NCBI RefSeq assembly: GCF_008806595.1
Contig: NZ_VZRB01000003.1
Location: forward strand, 248,001-312,000
DNA: 64,000 bases
Reading direction: 5' to 3'
Source of the DNA: Streptomyces luteolifulvus
Lineage (GTDB): Bacteria; Actinomycetota; Actinomycetes; Streptomycetales; Streptomycetaceae
A program made the translations under genes and the position numbers. The notes below the pieces were generated by a model. The model worked only from the letters and a program-made list of their open reading frames with translations, made no database searches and was not told the DNA's origin. This document shows positions 40,785-51,491 of the stretch, piece by piece; position 1 is the first letter of the stretch, and every line of letters starts with the position of its first letter.

Positions 40785-41474
40785 GTGCGCGCCGTGGTCA
40801 GGACCGTCAGTGAACTGTGCATCACCGCCGGCACCCTGATCGTGTTGCTCGTGGTGTACGTGCTGTTCTGGACGGGTGTGCGGGCCGATGGGGCCATGGA
40901 GCACCAGATCGACCTGTTGCAGGACCAGTGGGCGAGGAGCAGTGCGCGGCCGTCGGCGTCCGGTGGCGATGCCGCTGCCGGTCCCGAGGAGCCCGCGCCC
41001 TACACGTACGGCCGGCCCTTCGCGCTCATGTACATCCCCCGGCTTGGTTTCACGTGGAACAAGCCCGTGCTGGAGGGCACCGGCACAGGAGTCCTCAAGA
41101 AGGGGCTGGGGCACTACGCGCGCACCGCGCAGCTGGGCCAGAAGGGCAATTTCGCGGTTGCCGGTCACCGACGTACATACGGGGATCCGTTCAAGGACTT
41201 TCCGAAGCTGCGTCGGGGGGATGCGGTGGTGCTGACGGACGGGCTGACCTGGTTCACGTATCGGATCGACCGAGGGCCTTACAAAACAGTGCCGTCGGAC
41301 GTCGAGGTAATCGACGCTGTGCCACGTAAGTCGGGGTATACGCGTGCGGGGCGGTATCTGACGTTGACGACGTGCGACCCGGAGTGGGGGCACAGTCACC
41401 GGCTGATCGTCTGGGCGCACCTGGACTCGACACAGCCTGTGGAGGCAGGGAAACCTCGGGCTCTGCGCCGTTAG
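40785..41474 (+). CDS. Class E sortase (first of three)
   Basis: 229 residues. One N-terminal span (about 10-30), then the sortase barrel with His in AVAGHRRTYGDPF, Cys in LTTCDPEW and Arg in HRLIVWA, the complete triad. Class E sortases join surface proteins carrying an LAxTG motif to the cell wall; in S. coelicolor SrtE1 and SrtE2 attach long chaplins needed for aerial growth. GTG with GGGGGAG upstream. A one-mismatch parS (GTTTCACGTGGAAC) is embedded at 41047. Confidence 0.93.
   Translation: MRAVVRTVSELCITAGTLIVLLVVYVLFWTGVRADGAMEHQIDLLQDQWARSSARPSASGGDAAAGPEEPAPYTYGRPFALMYIPRLGFTWNKPVLEGTGTGVLKKGLGHYARTAQLGQKGNFAVAGHRRTYGDPFKDFPKLRRGDAVVLTDGLTWFTYRIDRGPYKTVPSDVEVIDAVPRKSGYTRAGRYLTLTTCDPEWGHSHRLIVWAHLDSTQPVEAGKPRALRR
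41047..41060. promoter_or_regulatory. parS-like site, one mismatch
   Basis: GTTTCACGTGGAAC inside the first sortase gene. Confidence 0.55.
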
Positions 41475-41526
41475 TCTGGTGCGGTACGGCGTGAGTCTGG
41501 TGCCGTGGTGCGATGGAAGGGACGGC

Positions 41527-41688
41527 ATGTACGGCTGGATCTGGCGGCATCTGCCGGGGAACGCGTGGGTGAAGGCGTTCATCTCGCTCGTGTTGATCAT
41601 GGCCGTGGTCTACGTCCTGTTCCAGTACGTGTTTCCGTGGGCCGAACCGCTGCTTCCCTTCAACGATGTGACGGTGGACAACCAGTGA
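41527..41688 (+). CDS. 53-residue membrane micro-protein
   Basis: MYGWIWRHLPGNAWVKAF, one span (about 19-38, VLIMAVVYVLFQYVFPW), ending FNDVTVDNQ. ATG with GGAAGGGACGGC upstream. The stop overlaps the pabA start by 4 bp, so it is translated with pabA and lies between two sortase genes. Conserved in Streptomyces at this spot as far as I recall; function unknown. Confidence 0.75.
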   Translation: MYGWIWRHLPGNAWVKAFISLVLIMAVVYVLFQYVFPWAEPLLPFNDVTVDNQ

Positions 41689-42323
41689 GTGCGCGGATTC
41701 TCGTCGTCGACAACTACGACAGCTTTGTCTTCAACCTGGTCCAGTACCTGTATCAGCTGGGTGCCGAGTGCGAGGTTCTGCGCAACGACGAGGTGTCGAC
41801 GGCGCATGCGCAGGACGGGTTCGACGGTGTGCTGCTCTCGCCGGGTCCGGGCACGCCGGAGGAGGCGGGCGTCTGCGTCGAGATGGTGCGGCACTGCGCG
41901 GCGACCGGGGTGCCGGTGTTCGGCGTGTGTCTGGGAATGCAGTCGATGCAGGTGGCGTACGGGGGTGTGGTGGACCGGGCGCCGGAGCTGCTGCACGGCA
42001 AGACCTCGCTGGTCGAGCACGAGGGCAGGGGTGTGTTCGCGGGTCTGCCGTCGCCGTTCACCGCGACGCGGTACCACTCGCTCGCGGCGGAGCCGGCTAC
42101 CGTGCCGGGCGAGCTGGAGGTCACGGCGCGTACGCACGACGGGATCATCATGGGGCTGCGGCACCGTGAACTGCCGGTCGAGGGCGTGCAGTTCCATCCT
42201 GAGTCGGTGCTGACGGAGCACGGGCACCGGATGCTGGCCAACTGGCTGGTGGAGTGCGGTGACCAGGGTGCGGTGGCGAGGTCGGCGGGGCTTGCCCCGG
42301 TGGTGGGCAGGGCCACGGCGTGA
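41685..42323 (+). CDS. pabA: Aminodeoxychorismate/anthranilate synthase glutamine amidotransferase subunit
   Basis: 212 residues. Class I amidotransferase that supplies ammonia from glutamine. Motifs: ILVVDNYDSFVFNLVQYL, LLSPGPGTPEEAG, nucleophile Cys in FGVCLGMQSM, and His-Glu in VQFHPESVLTEHG. Folate (PabA) and tryptophan (TrpG) roles cannot be separated here; the same gene sits next to pknB in mycobacteria (trpG). Coupled by 4-bp overlaps to the micro-protein and the next sortase. Confidence 0.93.
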   Translation: MSARILVVDNYDSFVFNLVQYLYQLGAECEVLRNDEVSTAHAQDGFDGVLLSPGPGTPEEAGVCVEMVRHCAATGVPVFGVCLGMQSMQVAYGGVVDRAPELLHGKTSLVEHEGRGVFAGLPSPFTATRYHSLAAEPATVPGELEVTARTHDGIIMGLRHRELPVEGVQFHPESVLTEHGHRMLANWLVECGDQGAVARSAGLAPVVGRATA

Positions 42324-43336
42324 CCGCGCTGCGTCCCGAGCGCGAGGACTCGTACGGCGGTGCGTCGTACGCGTCGTACGGCTCGGTGCCGCCGTACGAA
42401 CCACCGATCGACGACGAGACGGTGGGGCTGAGGATTCCGGCGCCTGCGGTCGGCAGCCCCAGATCGGCTTCTGGCGCCTCATCGGTCTCCTCTGCCTCGG
42501 GAGTTGCCCCGGGCGGCCGTGCGGCCCGCAGAAAGGCCGCCAAGCGCCGTCATGGGCGCCATGGCGGGGCACCCGGCGCGTCGCGTGCGGCATCGCGGGA
42601 GGACGGCCGGTCCGGCGCGCCGTTGTCGCGTGTGGAGGCCCGCCGCCAGGCGCGGGCGCGCAAGCCCGGTGCGGCGGTGGTCGCGAGCCGGGCGATCGGC
42701 GAGGTGTTCATCACCACCGGTGTGCTGATGCTGCTGTTCGTGACCTACCAGTTGTGGTGGACGAATGTGCGGGCGCATGCGCAGGCGGACAAGGAGACGA
42801 GCAGCCTCCAGGACGACTGGGCGAGCGGCAGGCGGGCGCCGGGCGAGTTCGAGCCGGGCCAGGGCTTCGCCATCCTGCACATACCGAGCCTGGACGTGGT
42901 GGTGCCGATCGCCGAGGGGATCAGCAACAAGAAGGTGCTGGACCGGGGCATGGTGGGCCACTACGGCGAGGGGCCGTTGAAGACGGCGATGCCGGACGCG
43001 AAGACGGGAAACTTCGCGCTCGCCGGGCATCGCAACACACACGGTGAGCCGTTCCGGTACATCAACAAGCTTGAGCAGGGCGACGCGATCGTCGTGGAGA
43101 CGCAGGACGAGTACTACGTCTACAAGATGTCGTCGATGCTGCCGGTGACCGCTCCGAGCAACACGAGCGTCATCGACCCCGTCCCGAAAGGGTCCGGTTT
43201 CACCGCGCCTGGCCGGTACATCACCCTTACGACGTGTACACCGGAGTTCACCAGTAAGTACCGGTTGATCGTCTGGGGCAAGATGGTCGAGGAACGGCCG
43301 CGCAGCAAGGGCAAGCCGGATGCGCTCGTCGAGTAG
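42320..43336 (+). CDS. Class E sortase (second of three), long N-terminal tail
   Basis: 338 residues. The first about 120 residues are disordered, Ser/Ala/Arg-rich and cytoplasmic; then a membrane span (about 128-150) and the sortase domain with ALAGHRNTHGEPF, LTTCTPEFTSKYR and RLIVWG. The triad is complete. GTG start overlaps pabA. Probably one of the aerial-growth SrtE proteins. Confidence 0.92.
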   Translation: MTALRPEREDSYGGASYASYGSVPPYEPPIDDETVGLRIPAPAVGSPRSASGASSVSSASGVAPGGRAARRKAAKRRHGRHGGAPGASRAASREDGRSGAPLSRVEARRQARARKPGAAVVASRAIGEVFITTGVLMLLFVTYQLWWTNVRAHAQADKETSSLQDDWASGRRAPGEFEPGQGFAILHIPSLDVVVPIAEGISNKKVLDRGMVGHYGEGPLKTAMPDAKTGNFALAGHRNTHGEPFRYINKLEQGDAIVVETQDEYYVYKMSSMLPVTAPSNTSVIDPVPKGSGFTAPGRYITLTTCTPEFTSKYRLIVWGKMVEERPRSKGKPDALVE

Positions 43337-43342
43337 GGGCAG

Positions 43343-44098
43343 ATGAACGTGGCAGCGACCACCGACGACACTGAGCACGAAGAGCACATCGGCGCACCCG
43401 CGTACCCGCCCGCACCGCGGCGCGGCGGTATGGGCCGGATCGCGTTCGCGGTGAGCGTCTTCGGTGAACTCCTCATCACCGCGGGCCTGGTTCTGGGCCT
43501 GTTCGTCGTCTACTCGCTGTGGTGGACGAACGTCCTTGCCGACCGCAAGGCCGACCGGGAGGGCGACAAGGTCCGCGACAACTGGGCGGGCTCGGGGCCG
43601 GGTGCGCTCGACACGGGGAACGGCATCGGCTTTCTGCATGTGCCCGCGATGCGGAACGGCGAGGTGCTGGTCGAGAAGGGCACATCGGCGGAGATCCTCA
43701 ACGACGGCGTCGCCGGCTATTACACGGACCCCGTCAAGTCGGCGCTGCCGACCACCGGAAAGAAGGGCAACTTCACACTCGCCGCCCACCGGGACGGCCA
43801 CGGGGCGAAGTTCCACAACATCGACAAGGTGAAGGTCGGCGACCCGGTCGTCTTCGAGACGAAGGACAAGTGGTACGTCTACAAGGTCTACGACGTCCTT
43901 CCCGAGACGTCGAAGTACAACGTCAAGGTCCTCTCGGCCGTTCCGGAGGAGTCGGGCAGGAAAAAGCCCGGCCACTACATCACGCTGACGACCTGCACAC
44001 CGGTGTTCACGTCGGAGTACCGGTATGTGGTGTGGGGGGAGCTGGTGCGGGTGGACGACGTGGACCGGGCACGGACCGTGCCGAAGGAACTGCGCTGA
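43343..44098 (+). CDS. Class E sortase (third of three)
   Basis: 251 residues. Short cytoplasmic tail, span at about 38-60, then the sortase domain with TLAAHRDGHGAKF (Ala replaces the usual Gly before His), LTTCTPVFTSEYR and YVVWGEL. ATG 6 bp after the previous stop. It may have a different substrate from the other two; all three share the span-plus-coil layout (WWTNV just after the membrane). Confidence 0.92.
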   Translation: MNVAATTDDTEHEEHIGAPAYPPAPRRGGMGRIAFAVSVFGELLITAGLVLGLFVVYSLWWTNVLADRKADREGDKVRDNWAGSGPGALDTGNGIGFLHVPAMRNGEVLVEKGTSAEILNDGVAGYYTDPVKSALPTTGKKGNFTLAAHRDGHGAKFHNIDKVKVGDPVVFETKDKWYVYKVYDVLPETSKYNVKVLSAVPEESGRKKPGHYITLTTCTPVFTSEYRYVVWGELVRVDDVDRARTVPKELR

Positions 44099-44121
44099 CC
44101 GAGCTCCTGGAAGGCACCCGG

Positions 44122-44161
44122 CAGAGCCCCGACCCCCTGTCACCAGGGAGCCGGGGCTCTG
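44122..44161. terminator. Bidirectional terminator between sortase and pknB genes
   Basis: Stem CAGAGCCCCG with CGGGGCTCTG extended by CCCTG/CAGGG around loop TCAC. It serves both converging operons. Confidence 0.85.
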
Positions 44162-44200
44162 TAGTGCTCTGTCGTGCTCTTTCGTGACGGCGGTGGAGGG

Positions 44201-46207
<2,007 letters not shown>

Positions 46208-46376
46208 AGCTACCTACCAGCCCTCTCCGTCGGTCCCGGCCGACACGTCTGTGCGGCCGGAGGCTGCCGTCCGGGCATACCGTACCCGGCTCGTCGTGTG
46301 TGACCTGGCCAAGCCCGTCACCCGATACAGGACCGGTATCGCAACGTGCACCGATGTGAAGGGGACGTGAGCGGGG

Positions 46377-47843
46377 TCACTTCTTGCTGTTGATGACCGC
46401 CTCCATCACGCTCTTCGCGATGGGCGCCGCCAGACCACCGCCGGAGATGTCGTCACGGACGGCACTGTCGTCCTCGACCACCACGGCCACGGCGACCGGT
46501 GAGCTGTTGTCGCTGAGCTTGGCGTAGGAGATGAACCAGGCGTACGGCTTCTCGCTGTTGTCGACACCGTGCTGGGCGGTACCGGTCTTGCCGCCCACGG
46601 TGACGCCGTTGATCTGCGCGTTGGTTCCGGTGCCCTCCTTGACGACCGTCTCCATCATCGACTGAAGGATCTGGGCGTTCTCCTCGGACAGCGGCCGGCT
46701 GAGCTCCTCCGGATCGGTCTGCTCGAGGGTGTCGAGGTTGGGGGCCTGGAGCTTGTCGATCATGTACGGCTTCATCAGCTTGCCGTCGTTGGCGACGGCC
46801 GAGGCGACCATGGCCATCTGGAGCGGCGTCGCGGCGGTGTTGTACTGGCCGATCGAGGACAGCGCGGTCTGCGACTGGTTCATGTCGCCGGAGAAGACCG
46901 AGGCGTTGGAGCGGACCGGTGTGAACTGCTCGGAGGTGAAGCCGAACTTCTTGGCCTCCTCCAGCATCTTGTCGTTGCCGAGGTCGGCGCCGACCTTGCC
47001 GAAGACGGTGTTGCAGGAGTAGCGCAGGGCGATCCGCAGCGTGGCGTTCTTGCAGGGGATGCTGCCCTCGTTCTTCAGCGGGGTCGTGGTGCCCGGCATG
47101 ATCCAGGGCAGCGGCGAGTCCGTCTTTTCGTCGGCGGACTTGTAGAGCCCGTTCTCCAGGGCCGCGGCGGCGGTGACGACCTTGAACGTGGAGCCGGGCG
47201 GGTAGGTCTCGCGCAGCGCCCGGTTGAGCATCGGGTCGTCGGGGTTGTTCTTCTTCTGGAGCTTGTTCCAGGCGTCGCCGTCGTTGGAGCCGGCGATCGT
47301 GGAGGGGTCGTACGACGGGTAGGAGGCCAGGGCCAGGATCGCGCCGGTGGACGGGTCGATGGCGGCGACGGCTCCCTTGCCGCGTCCCTTCAGGCCTTCG
47401 TAGGCAGCTTTCTGGGCGTCGGCGTTGAGCGTGGTGACGACGTTGCCGCCCTCCCGCTCCTTGCCCGTGAGCATGTCGAGGGTGTTGCGGAAGAAGAGCC
47501 GGTCGTCGGTGCCGGTGAGGATGCCGTCCTCGAGGTTCTCCAGCTGGTTGGTGCCGTAGGCCTGCGAGGCGTACCCGGTGACGGGCGCCCACATGGGGCC
47601 GTCCTTGTAGGTGCGCTTGTACAGGAAGTCGCCGCTGGCCGCCTCTTTGGAGCCGGTGATCTCCTTGCCGTCGACGATGATGTTGCCGCGCGGGGTGGCG
47701 TACTGCTCGATGGCGACGCGACGGTTGTTCTTGTCGGTCCGCAGCTCGTCGGCCTTGACGTACTGGAGCCAGTTGTCACGGATGAGCAGGGTGAGGACCA
47801 GGAGCCCGCAGAAGATCGCGATCCGGCGCAGGGGTTTGTTCAT
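46377..47843 (-). CDS. pbpA: Class B penicillin-binding protein PbpA
   Basis: 488 residues. Peptidoglycan transpeptidase with an N-terminal span (about 7-22), a dimerisation domain, and transpeptidase motifs SxxK (PPGSTFKV), SxN (YSCNTVF) and KTG (GGKTGTAQH). The ATG at 47843 overlaps the ftsW stop by 4 bp, so it is translated with the matching glycosyltransferase. Role: elongation or sporulation septum cross-linking. Confidence 0.96.
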   Translation of the reverse strand: MNKPLRRIAIFCGLLVLTLLIRDNWLQYVKADELRTDKNNRRVAIEQYATPRGNIIVDGKEITGSKEAASGDFLYKRTYKDGPMWAPVTGYASQAYGTNQLENLEDGILTGTDDRLFFRNTLDMLTGKEREGGNVVTTLNADAQKAAYEGLKGRGKGAVAAIDPSTGAILALASYPSYDPSTIAGSNDGDAWNKLQKKNNPDDPMLNRALRETYPPGSTFKVVTAAAALENGLYKSADEKTDSPLPWIMPGTTTPLKNEGSIPCKNATLRIALRYSCNTVFGKVGADLGNDKMLEEAKKFGFTSEQFTPVRSNASVFSGDMNQSQTALSSIGQYNTAATPLQMAMVASAVANDGKLMKPYMIDKLQAPNLDTLEQTDPEELSRPLSEENAQILQSMMETVVKEGTGTNAQINGVTVGGKTGTAQHGVDNSEKPYAWFISYAKLSDNSSPVAVAVVVEDDSAVRDDISGGGLAAPIAKSVMEAVINSKK

Positions 47844-49279
47844 GACGGGCGGACCACCTGGGTCATCTCGGCGTCGGGGTTCGGGGCGGGCGCGGGCGCC
47901 GGGCGGCGCGCGGTGTCGCTGATGCGGATGAGGACGCCGATGAGGGCCCAGTTGGCGATGACGGAGGAACCGCCGTACGCCAGGAAGGGCATCGTCATAC
48001 CGGTCAGCGGGATGAGGCCCATCACACCGCCGGCGACGACGAAGACCTGGAGGGCGAAGGCGCCGGACAGGCCGATGGCGAGGAGCTTGCCGAAGGGGTC
48101 GCGGGCGGCGAGGGCGGTGCGGACGCCGCGCTCCACGATCAGGGCGTAGATCAGCAGGATCCCCATCACGCCGGCCAGGCCCAGTTCCTCGCCGAAGGTG
48201 GCGAGGATGAAGTCGGAGTTGGCGGCGAAACGGATGAGCTCGGAGTGGCCCTGGCCCCAGCCGGTGCCGAGGGTGCCGCCGGAGCCGAAGGCCCACAGGG
48301 CCTGCATGGCCTGTTCGGAGTGACCGGCGACGCCCTGCCGACTGAGCATGTACTCCTTCATCGGGTCGAGCCAGGCCTGGACGCGCTGCTGGACGTGCGG
48401 TTCGAAGCTGGCCACGCCGACGGCGCCGGCGCCGGACATCAGCAGCCCGAAGACGATCCAGCTGGTCCGCTCGGTGGCGACGTACAGCATGATGACGAAC
48501 ATTCCGAAGAACAGCAGCGACGTACCGAGGTCGGTCTCGAAGACCAGGATGAGGATCGAGATGAACCAGACGACCAGGATCGGGCCGAGGTCGCGGCCGC
48601 GGGGCAGATACAGGCCCATGAAGCGGCGGCTGGCGAGGGCCAGCGCGTCACGCTTGACCATGAGGTAGCCGGCGAAGAAGACCGCGAGGACGATCTTCGC
48701 GAACTCACCGGGCTGGATGGTGAAGCTGCCGACCTGGATCCAGATCCTGGCGCCGAAGACATTCAGGCCGAGGCCCGGCACCAGCGGCAGGAGCAGCAGG
48801 ATCAGCGCGCCGACCATGGAGATGTAGGTGTAGCGCTGCAGGACCCGGTGGTCCTTGAGGAAGATCAGCACGGCGACGAACAGGGCGATGCCCATGGCCG
48901 TGTAGATCAGCTGGTTGGTCGCCTTGCCGCCGGCCACGTTGATCGATTGGAGCAGCTTGGACTGGTCGAGCCGCCAGATGGCGACCAGTCCGAGGCCGTT
49001 GAGCAGGGTGGCCAGCGGCAGCAGCAGTGGGTCGGCGTACGGCGCGAACTTCCGTACGACGAGGTGGCCGATGCCGGCCAGCAGGCCGAGGCCGATGCCG
49101 TAGCCCAGCAGGCCGGCCGGCACCTCGTCGTTCATGGCCAGGCCCACGTTGGCGTACGCGAAAACCGGGATGACCACGGCGAACACCAGGAGCGCGAGCT
49201 CGGTGTTGCGTCGGCTCGGTGCGCCGATGGCGCCGATCGTGGACGTGTGGTGCGTCGGTGTGTTGGTACTGCTGCTCAT
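47840..49279 (-). CDS. SEDS-family glycosyltransferase (FtsW/RodA)
   Basis: 479 residues with about ten membrane spans. Peptidoglycan polymerase that works with PbpA. Conserved SEDS features: IWIQVGSFTIQPGEFAKI, VVWFISILILVFETDLGTSLLFF (read as FETDLGTSLL) and the C-terminal LTGMTMPFLAYGGSSVIANW. In mycobacteria the same operon position is called rodA; S. coelicolor nomenclature often uses FtsW, so I leave the symbol open. ATG or GTG-type start at 49279, 27 bp after the phosphatase stop. Confidence 0.95.
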   Translation of the reverse strand: MSSSTNTPTHHTSTIGAIGAPSRRNTELALLVFAVVIPVFAYANVGLAMNDEVPAGLLGYGIGLGLLAGIGHLVVRKFAPYADPLLLPLATLLNGLGLVAIWRLDQSKLLQSINVAGGKATNQLIYTAMGIALFVAVLIFLKDHRVLQRYTYISMVGALILLLLPLVPGLGLNVFGARIWIQVGSFTIQPGEFAKIVLAVFFAGYLMVKRDALALASRRFMGLYLPRGRDLGPILVVWFISILILVFETDLGTSLLFFGMFVIMLYVATERTSWIVFGLLMSGAGAVGVASFEPHVQQRVQAWLDPMKEYMLSRQGVAGHSEQAMQALWAFGSGGTLGTGWGQGHSELIRFAANSDFILATFGEELGLAGVMGILLIYALIVERGVRTALAARDPFGKLLAIGLSGAFALQVFVVAGGVMGLIPLTGMTMPFLAYGGSSVIANWALIGVLIRISDTARRPAPAPAPNPDAEMTQVVRPS

Positions 49280-49306
49280 CGTGTGACGGGGCCTCTCACG
49301 GCTTGG

Positions 49307-50845
49307 CTACTGCTTGTCGCACAGCGAGACGACCTTCTGCTCCTGGTCGGAGAGGCTGGGGCCGGGGCTGGGAGTGGTCGGGCTCGCTGACGGGGACGGG
49401 GACTTGGACCCCGAGGGGTTCGGGGTCGGCGACGCCTTGGACGCGAGGGAGGTACTGCTGGTTCCCTCGGTGCCTTCCGCCTGGCCCTTGTCGGTCTTGG
49501 AACTCTCCTTGCTGCTGCCCGCCGTGCTGCGCTCGGCCTGCTTCTTGCACGCGGAGGCCTGCACACCGAGCTCGGAGATCTTCGACCGGGCATCGGACAG
49601 CCCGCCTTCGGCGATCGTCGCCTTGACCTGCTTCTGCTGGTACGGCGGCAGGTACTTGAGTTCGATCTCGGGGTGGTCCTTCGCCACCTTCGACAGCGAC
49701 ACCCAGGCGAGGTCCTGGCTGATGCCCCGGTACAGCGCGACGTGCTCGCCGTTGGCGCCGACGTAGTACTGCGTCTGTGTCCAGCGGTAGCCGCCGTACA
49801 GACCGCCGCCGACGACGGCGAGCGCGAGCACGCTGTAGAAGGATCTCTTCAGCCATTTGCGGCTTTTATGGGGTTTGATGAAGTCTTCGTCGGTGTAGTC
49901 GCCGAAGCTGCCCGCCGGGGCGTAGCCGGTGGTGTCACCGGAGCCGGGCGGGCCGAACTCGCCGCCTCCGCCGCCCTGTCCGGGCAGTCTGCGGCCGAGG
50001 CCGGAGGCGCGGCCGGCAGGGGTCTGCATGATGCCGTTGTCGTGCAGCTGGAGCTGGTTCTCGGCGACCGCGCCGACCACGACCGGGGTGTCGGAGAGCT
50101 GCCCGGCGAGGGTGTCCCCGGTGTCGAGGTCGAGGACGTCGGCGACGATGACCGTGATGTTGTCGGGGCCGCCGCCGCGCAGCGCGAGCTGGATGAGCTC
50201 CTGCACGGTCTCCTGGGGGCCCTGGTAGCTGGCGAGGGTGTCCTCGAGGGTCTGGTGGGAGACAACCCCGGACAGGCCGTCCGAGCAGATCAGATAGCGG
50301 TCGCCGGCGCGGACCTCGCGGATCGACAGGTCCGGTTCGACGTGGTCGCCGCTGCCCAGCGCGCGCATCAGCAGGGAGCGCTGCGGGTGGGTGGTGGCTT
50401 CCTCCTCGGTGATGCGGCCCTCGTCGACGAGGCGCTGCACCCAGGTGTGGTCCTGTGTGATCTGCGTGAGCACGCCGTCGCGCAGCAGATACGCGCGCGA
50501 GTCGCCGACATGGACGAGGCCGAGCCGCTGGCCGGTCCACAGCAGGGCGGTGAGCGTGGTGCCCATGCCCTCCAGCTGGGGGTCCTCCTCGACCATCGAG
50601 CGCAGCTGGTCGTTGGCGCGCTGGACGGCGGTGCCGAGCGAGGTGAGGACGTCGGAGCCGGGTACGTCGTCGTCGAGGGCGACGATGGTGGAGATGGCCT
50701 CGGAGGAGGCGACCTCGCCGGCCGCGGCGCCGCCCATGCCGTCGGCGATCGCGAGCAGACGCGGACCGGCGTATCCGGAGTCCTCGTTGCCTTCCCGGAT
50801 CATGCCTTTGTGCGATCCGGCGGCGAAACGCAGTGACAGACTCAT
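49307..50845 (-). CDS. pstP: PP2C-type serine/threonine phosphatase PstP, membrane anchored
   Basis: 512 residues from the ATG at 50845 (GGCGAGG upstream; frame open to 50890). PP2C motifs: NEDSGY, LLAIADGMGGAAAGE, VGDSRAYLLRDG, ICSDGLSG and DNITVIVADV. A Gly-rich linker, one span at about 330-350, and an extracellular domain with Ser/Thr-Pro tail (about 360-512) follow. It dephosphorylates PknB and its substrates. Confidence 0.95.
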   Translation of the reverse strand: MSLSLRFAAGSHKGMIREGNEDSGYAGPRLLAIADGMGGAAAGEVASSEAISTIVALDDDVPGSDVLTSLGTAVQRANDQLRSMVEEDPQLEGMGTTLTALLWTGQRLGLVHVGDSRAYLLRDGVLTQITQDHTWVQRLVDEGRITEEEATTHPQRSLLMRALGSGDHVEPDLSIREVRAGDRYLICSDGLSGVVSHQTLEDTLASYQGPQETVQELIQLALRGGGPDNITVIVADVLDLDTGDTLAGQLSDTPVVVGAVAENQLQLHDNGIMQTPAGRASGLGRRLPGQGGGGGEFGPPGSGDTTGYAPAGSFGDYTDEDFIKPHKSRKWLKRSFYSVLALAVVGGGLYGGYRWTQTQYYVGANGEHVALYRGISQDLAWVSLSKVAKDHPEIELKYLPPYQQKQVKATIAEGGLSDARSKISELGVQASACKKQAERSTAGSSKESSKTDKGQAEGTEGTSSTSLASKASPTPNPSGSKSPSPSASPTTPSPGPSLSDQEQKVVSLCDKQ

Positions 50846-50965
50846 GCGCACCTCGCCCGTTGGCTCCGGGTACATCCGCACGGTGCCCACCCTCCGGTCG
50901 GGAGCGCGCCGGGGCCCGGGGTGCCGGCCACCGCTGCGTGCTCGCTCCGCTCGCTCATTTTCGTA

Positions 50966-51481
50966 CTACTTCCGCAGCTCGATGACTGTCTTGCCGATGC
51001 GGATCGGTGCGCCCGGCGCGATCGGCGTGGGGGTCGTCAGCCGCGTTCGGTCGAGGTACGTGCCGTTGGTGGAGCCCAGGTCCTCGACGATCCACTGGCC
51101 GTCTCGGTCCGGGTAGATCCTGGCATGCCGGCTGGAGGCGTAGTCGTCGTCCAGCACGATCGTGCTGTCGTGCGCCCGGCCCAGAGTGATCGTCTGGCCC
51201 TGGAGCGCGACGGTGGTGCCGGTGAGGGTGCCCTCGGTCACGACCAGCTTCGTGGGGGCGTTGCGGCGCTGGCGGCCGCCTCCCGCCTGCTGGCGCTGCT
51301 GCGGGGGCGCGGCCTGCTGCCGGGCGGCCTGCTGGGGCCGGCCCGCTTCGCGCCGGGAACCGCGCTGGGTGACACGCGTACCGAACAGGTCGCTGCGGAT
51401 GACCTGCACGGCCACGATCACGAACAGCCACAGAACGGCCAGGAAACCCAGCCGCATGACCGTGAGGGTCAGCTCTGACAT
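50966..51481 (-). CDS. fhaB: FHA domain membrane protein FhaB
   Basis: 171 residues from the ATG at 51481. One N-terminal span (about 9-28), Gln/Arg-rich linker (about 40-75), and a C-terminal FHA domain with GRAHDSTIVLDDDYASSRHA and LGSTNGTYLD, the phosphothreonine-binding residues. It links kinase phosphorylation to the division and wall machinery (FipA/FtsQ in mycobacteria). The 120-bp gap to pstP is larger than elsewhere in the operon. Confidence 0.94.
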   Translation of the reverse strand: MSELTLTVMRLGFLAVLWLFVIVAVQVIRSDLFGTRVTQRGSRREAGRPQQAARQQAAPPQQRQQAGGGRQRRNAPTKLVVTEGTLTGTTVALQGQTITLGRAHDSTIVLDDDYASSRHARIYPDRDGQWIVEDLGSTNGTYLDRTRLTTPTPIAPGAPIRIGKTVIELRK

Positions 51482-51491
51482 TGCCCCCGCT

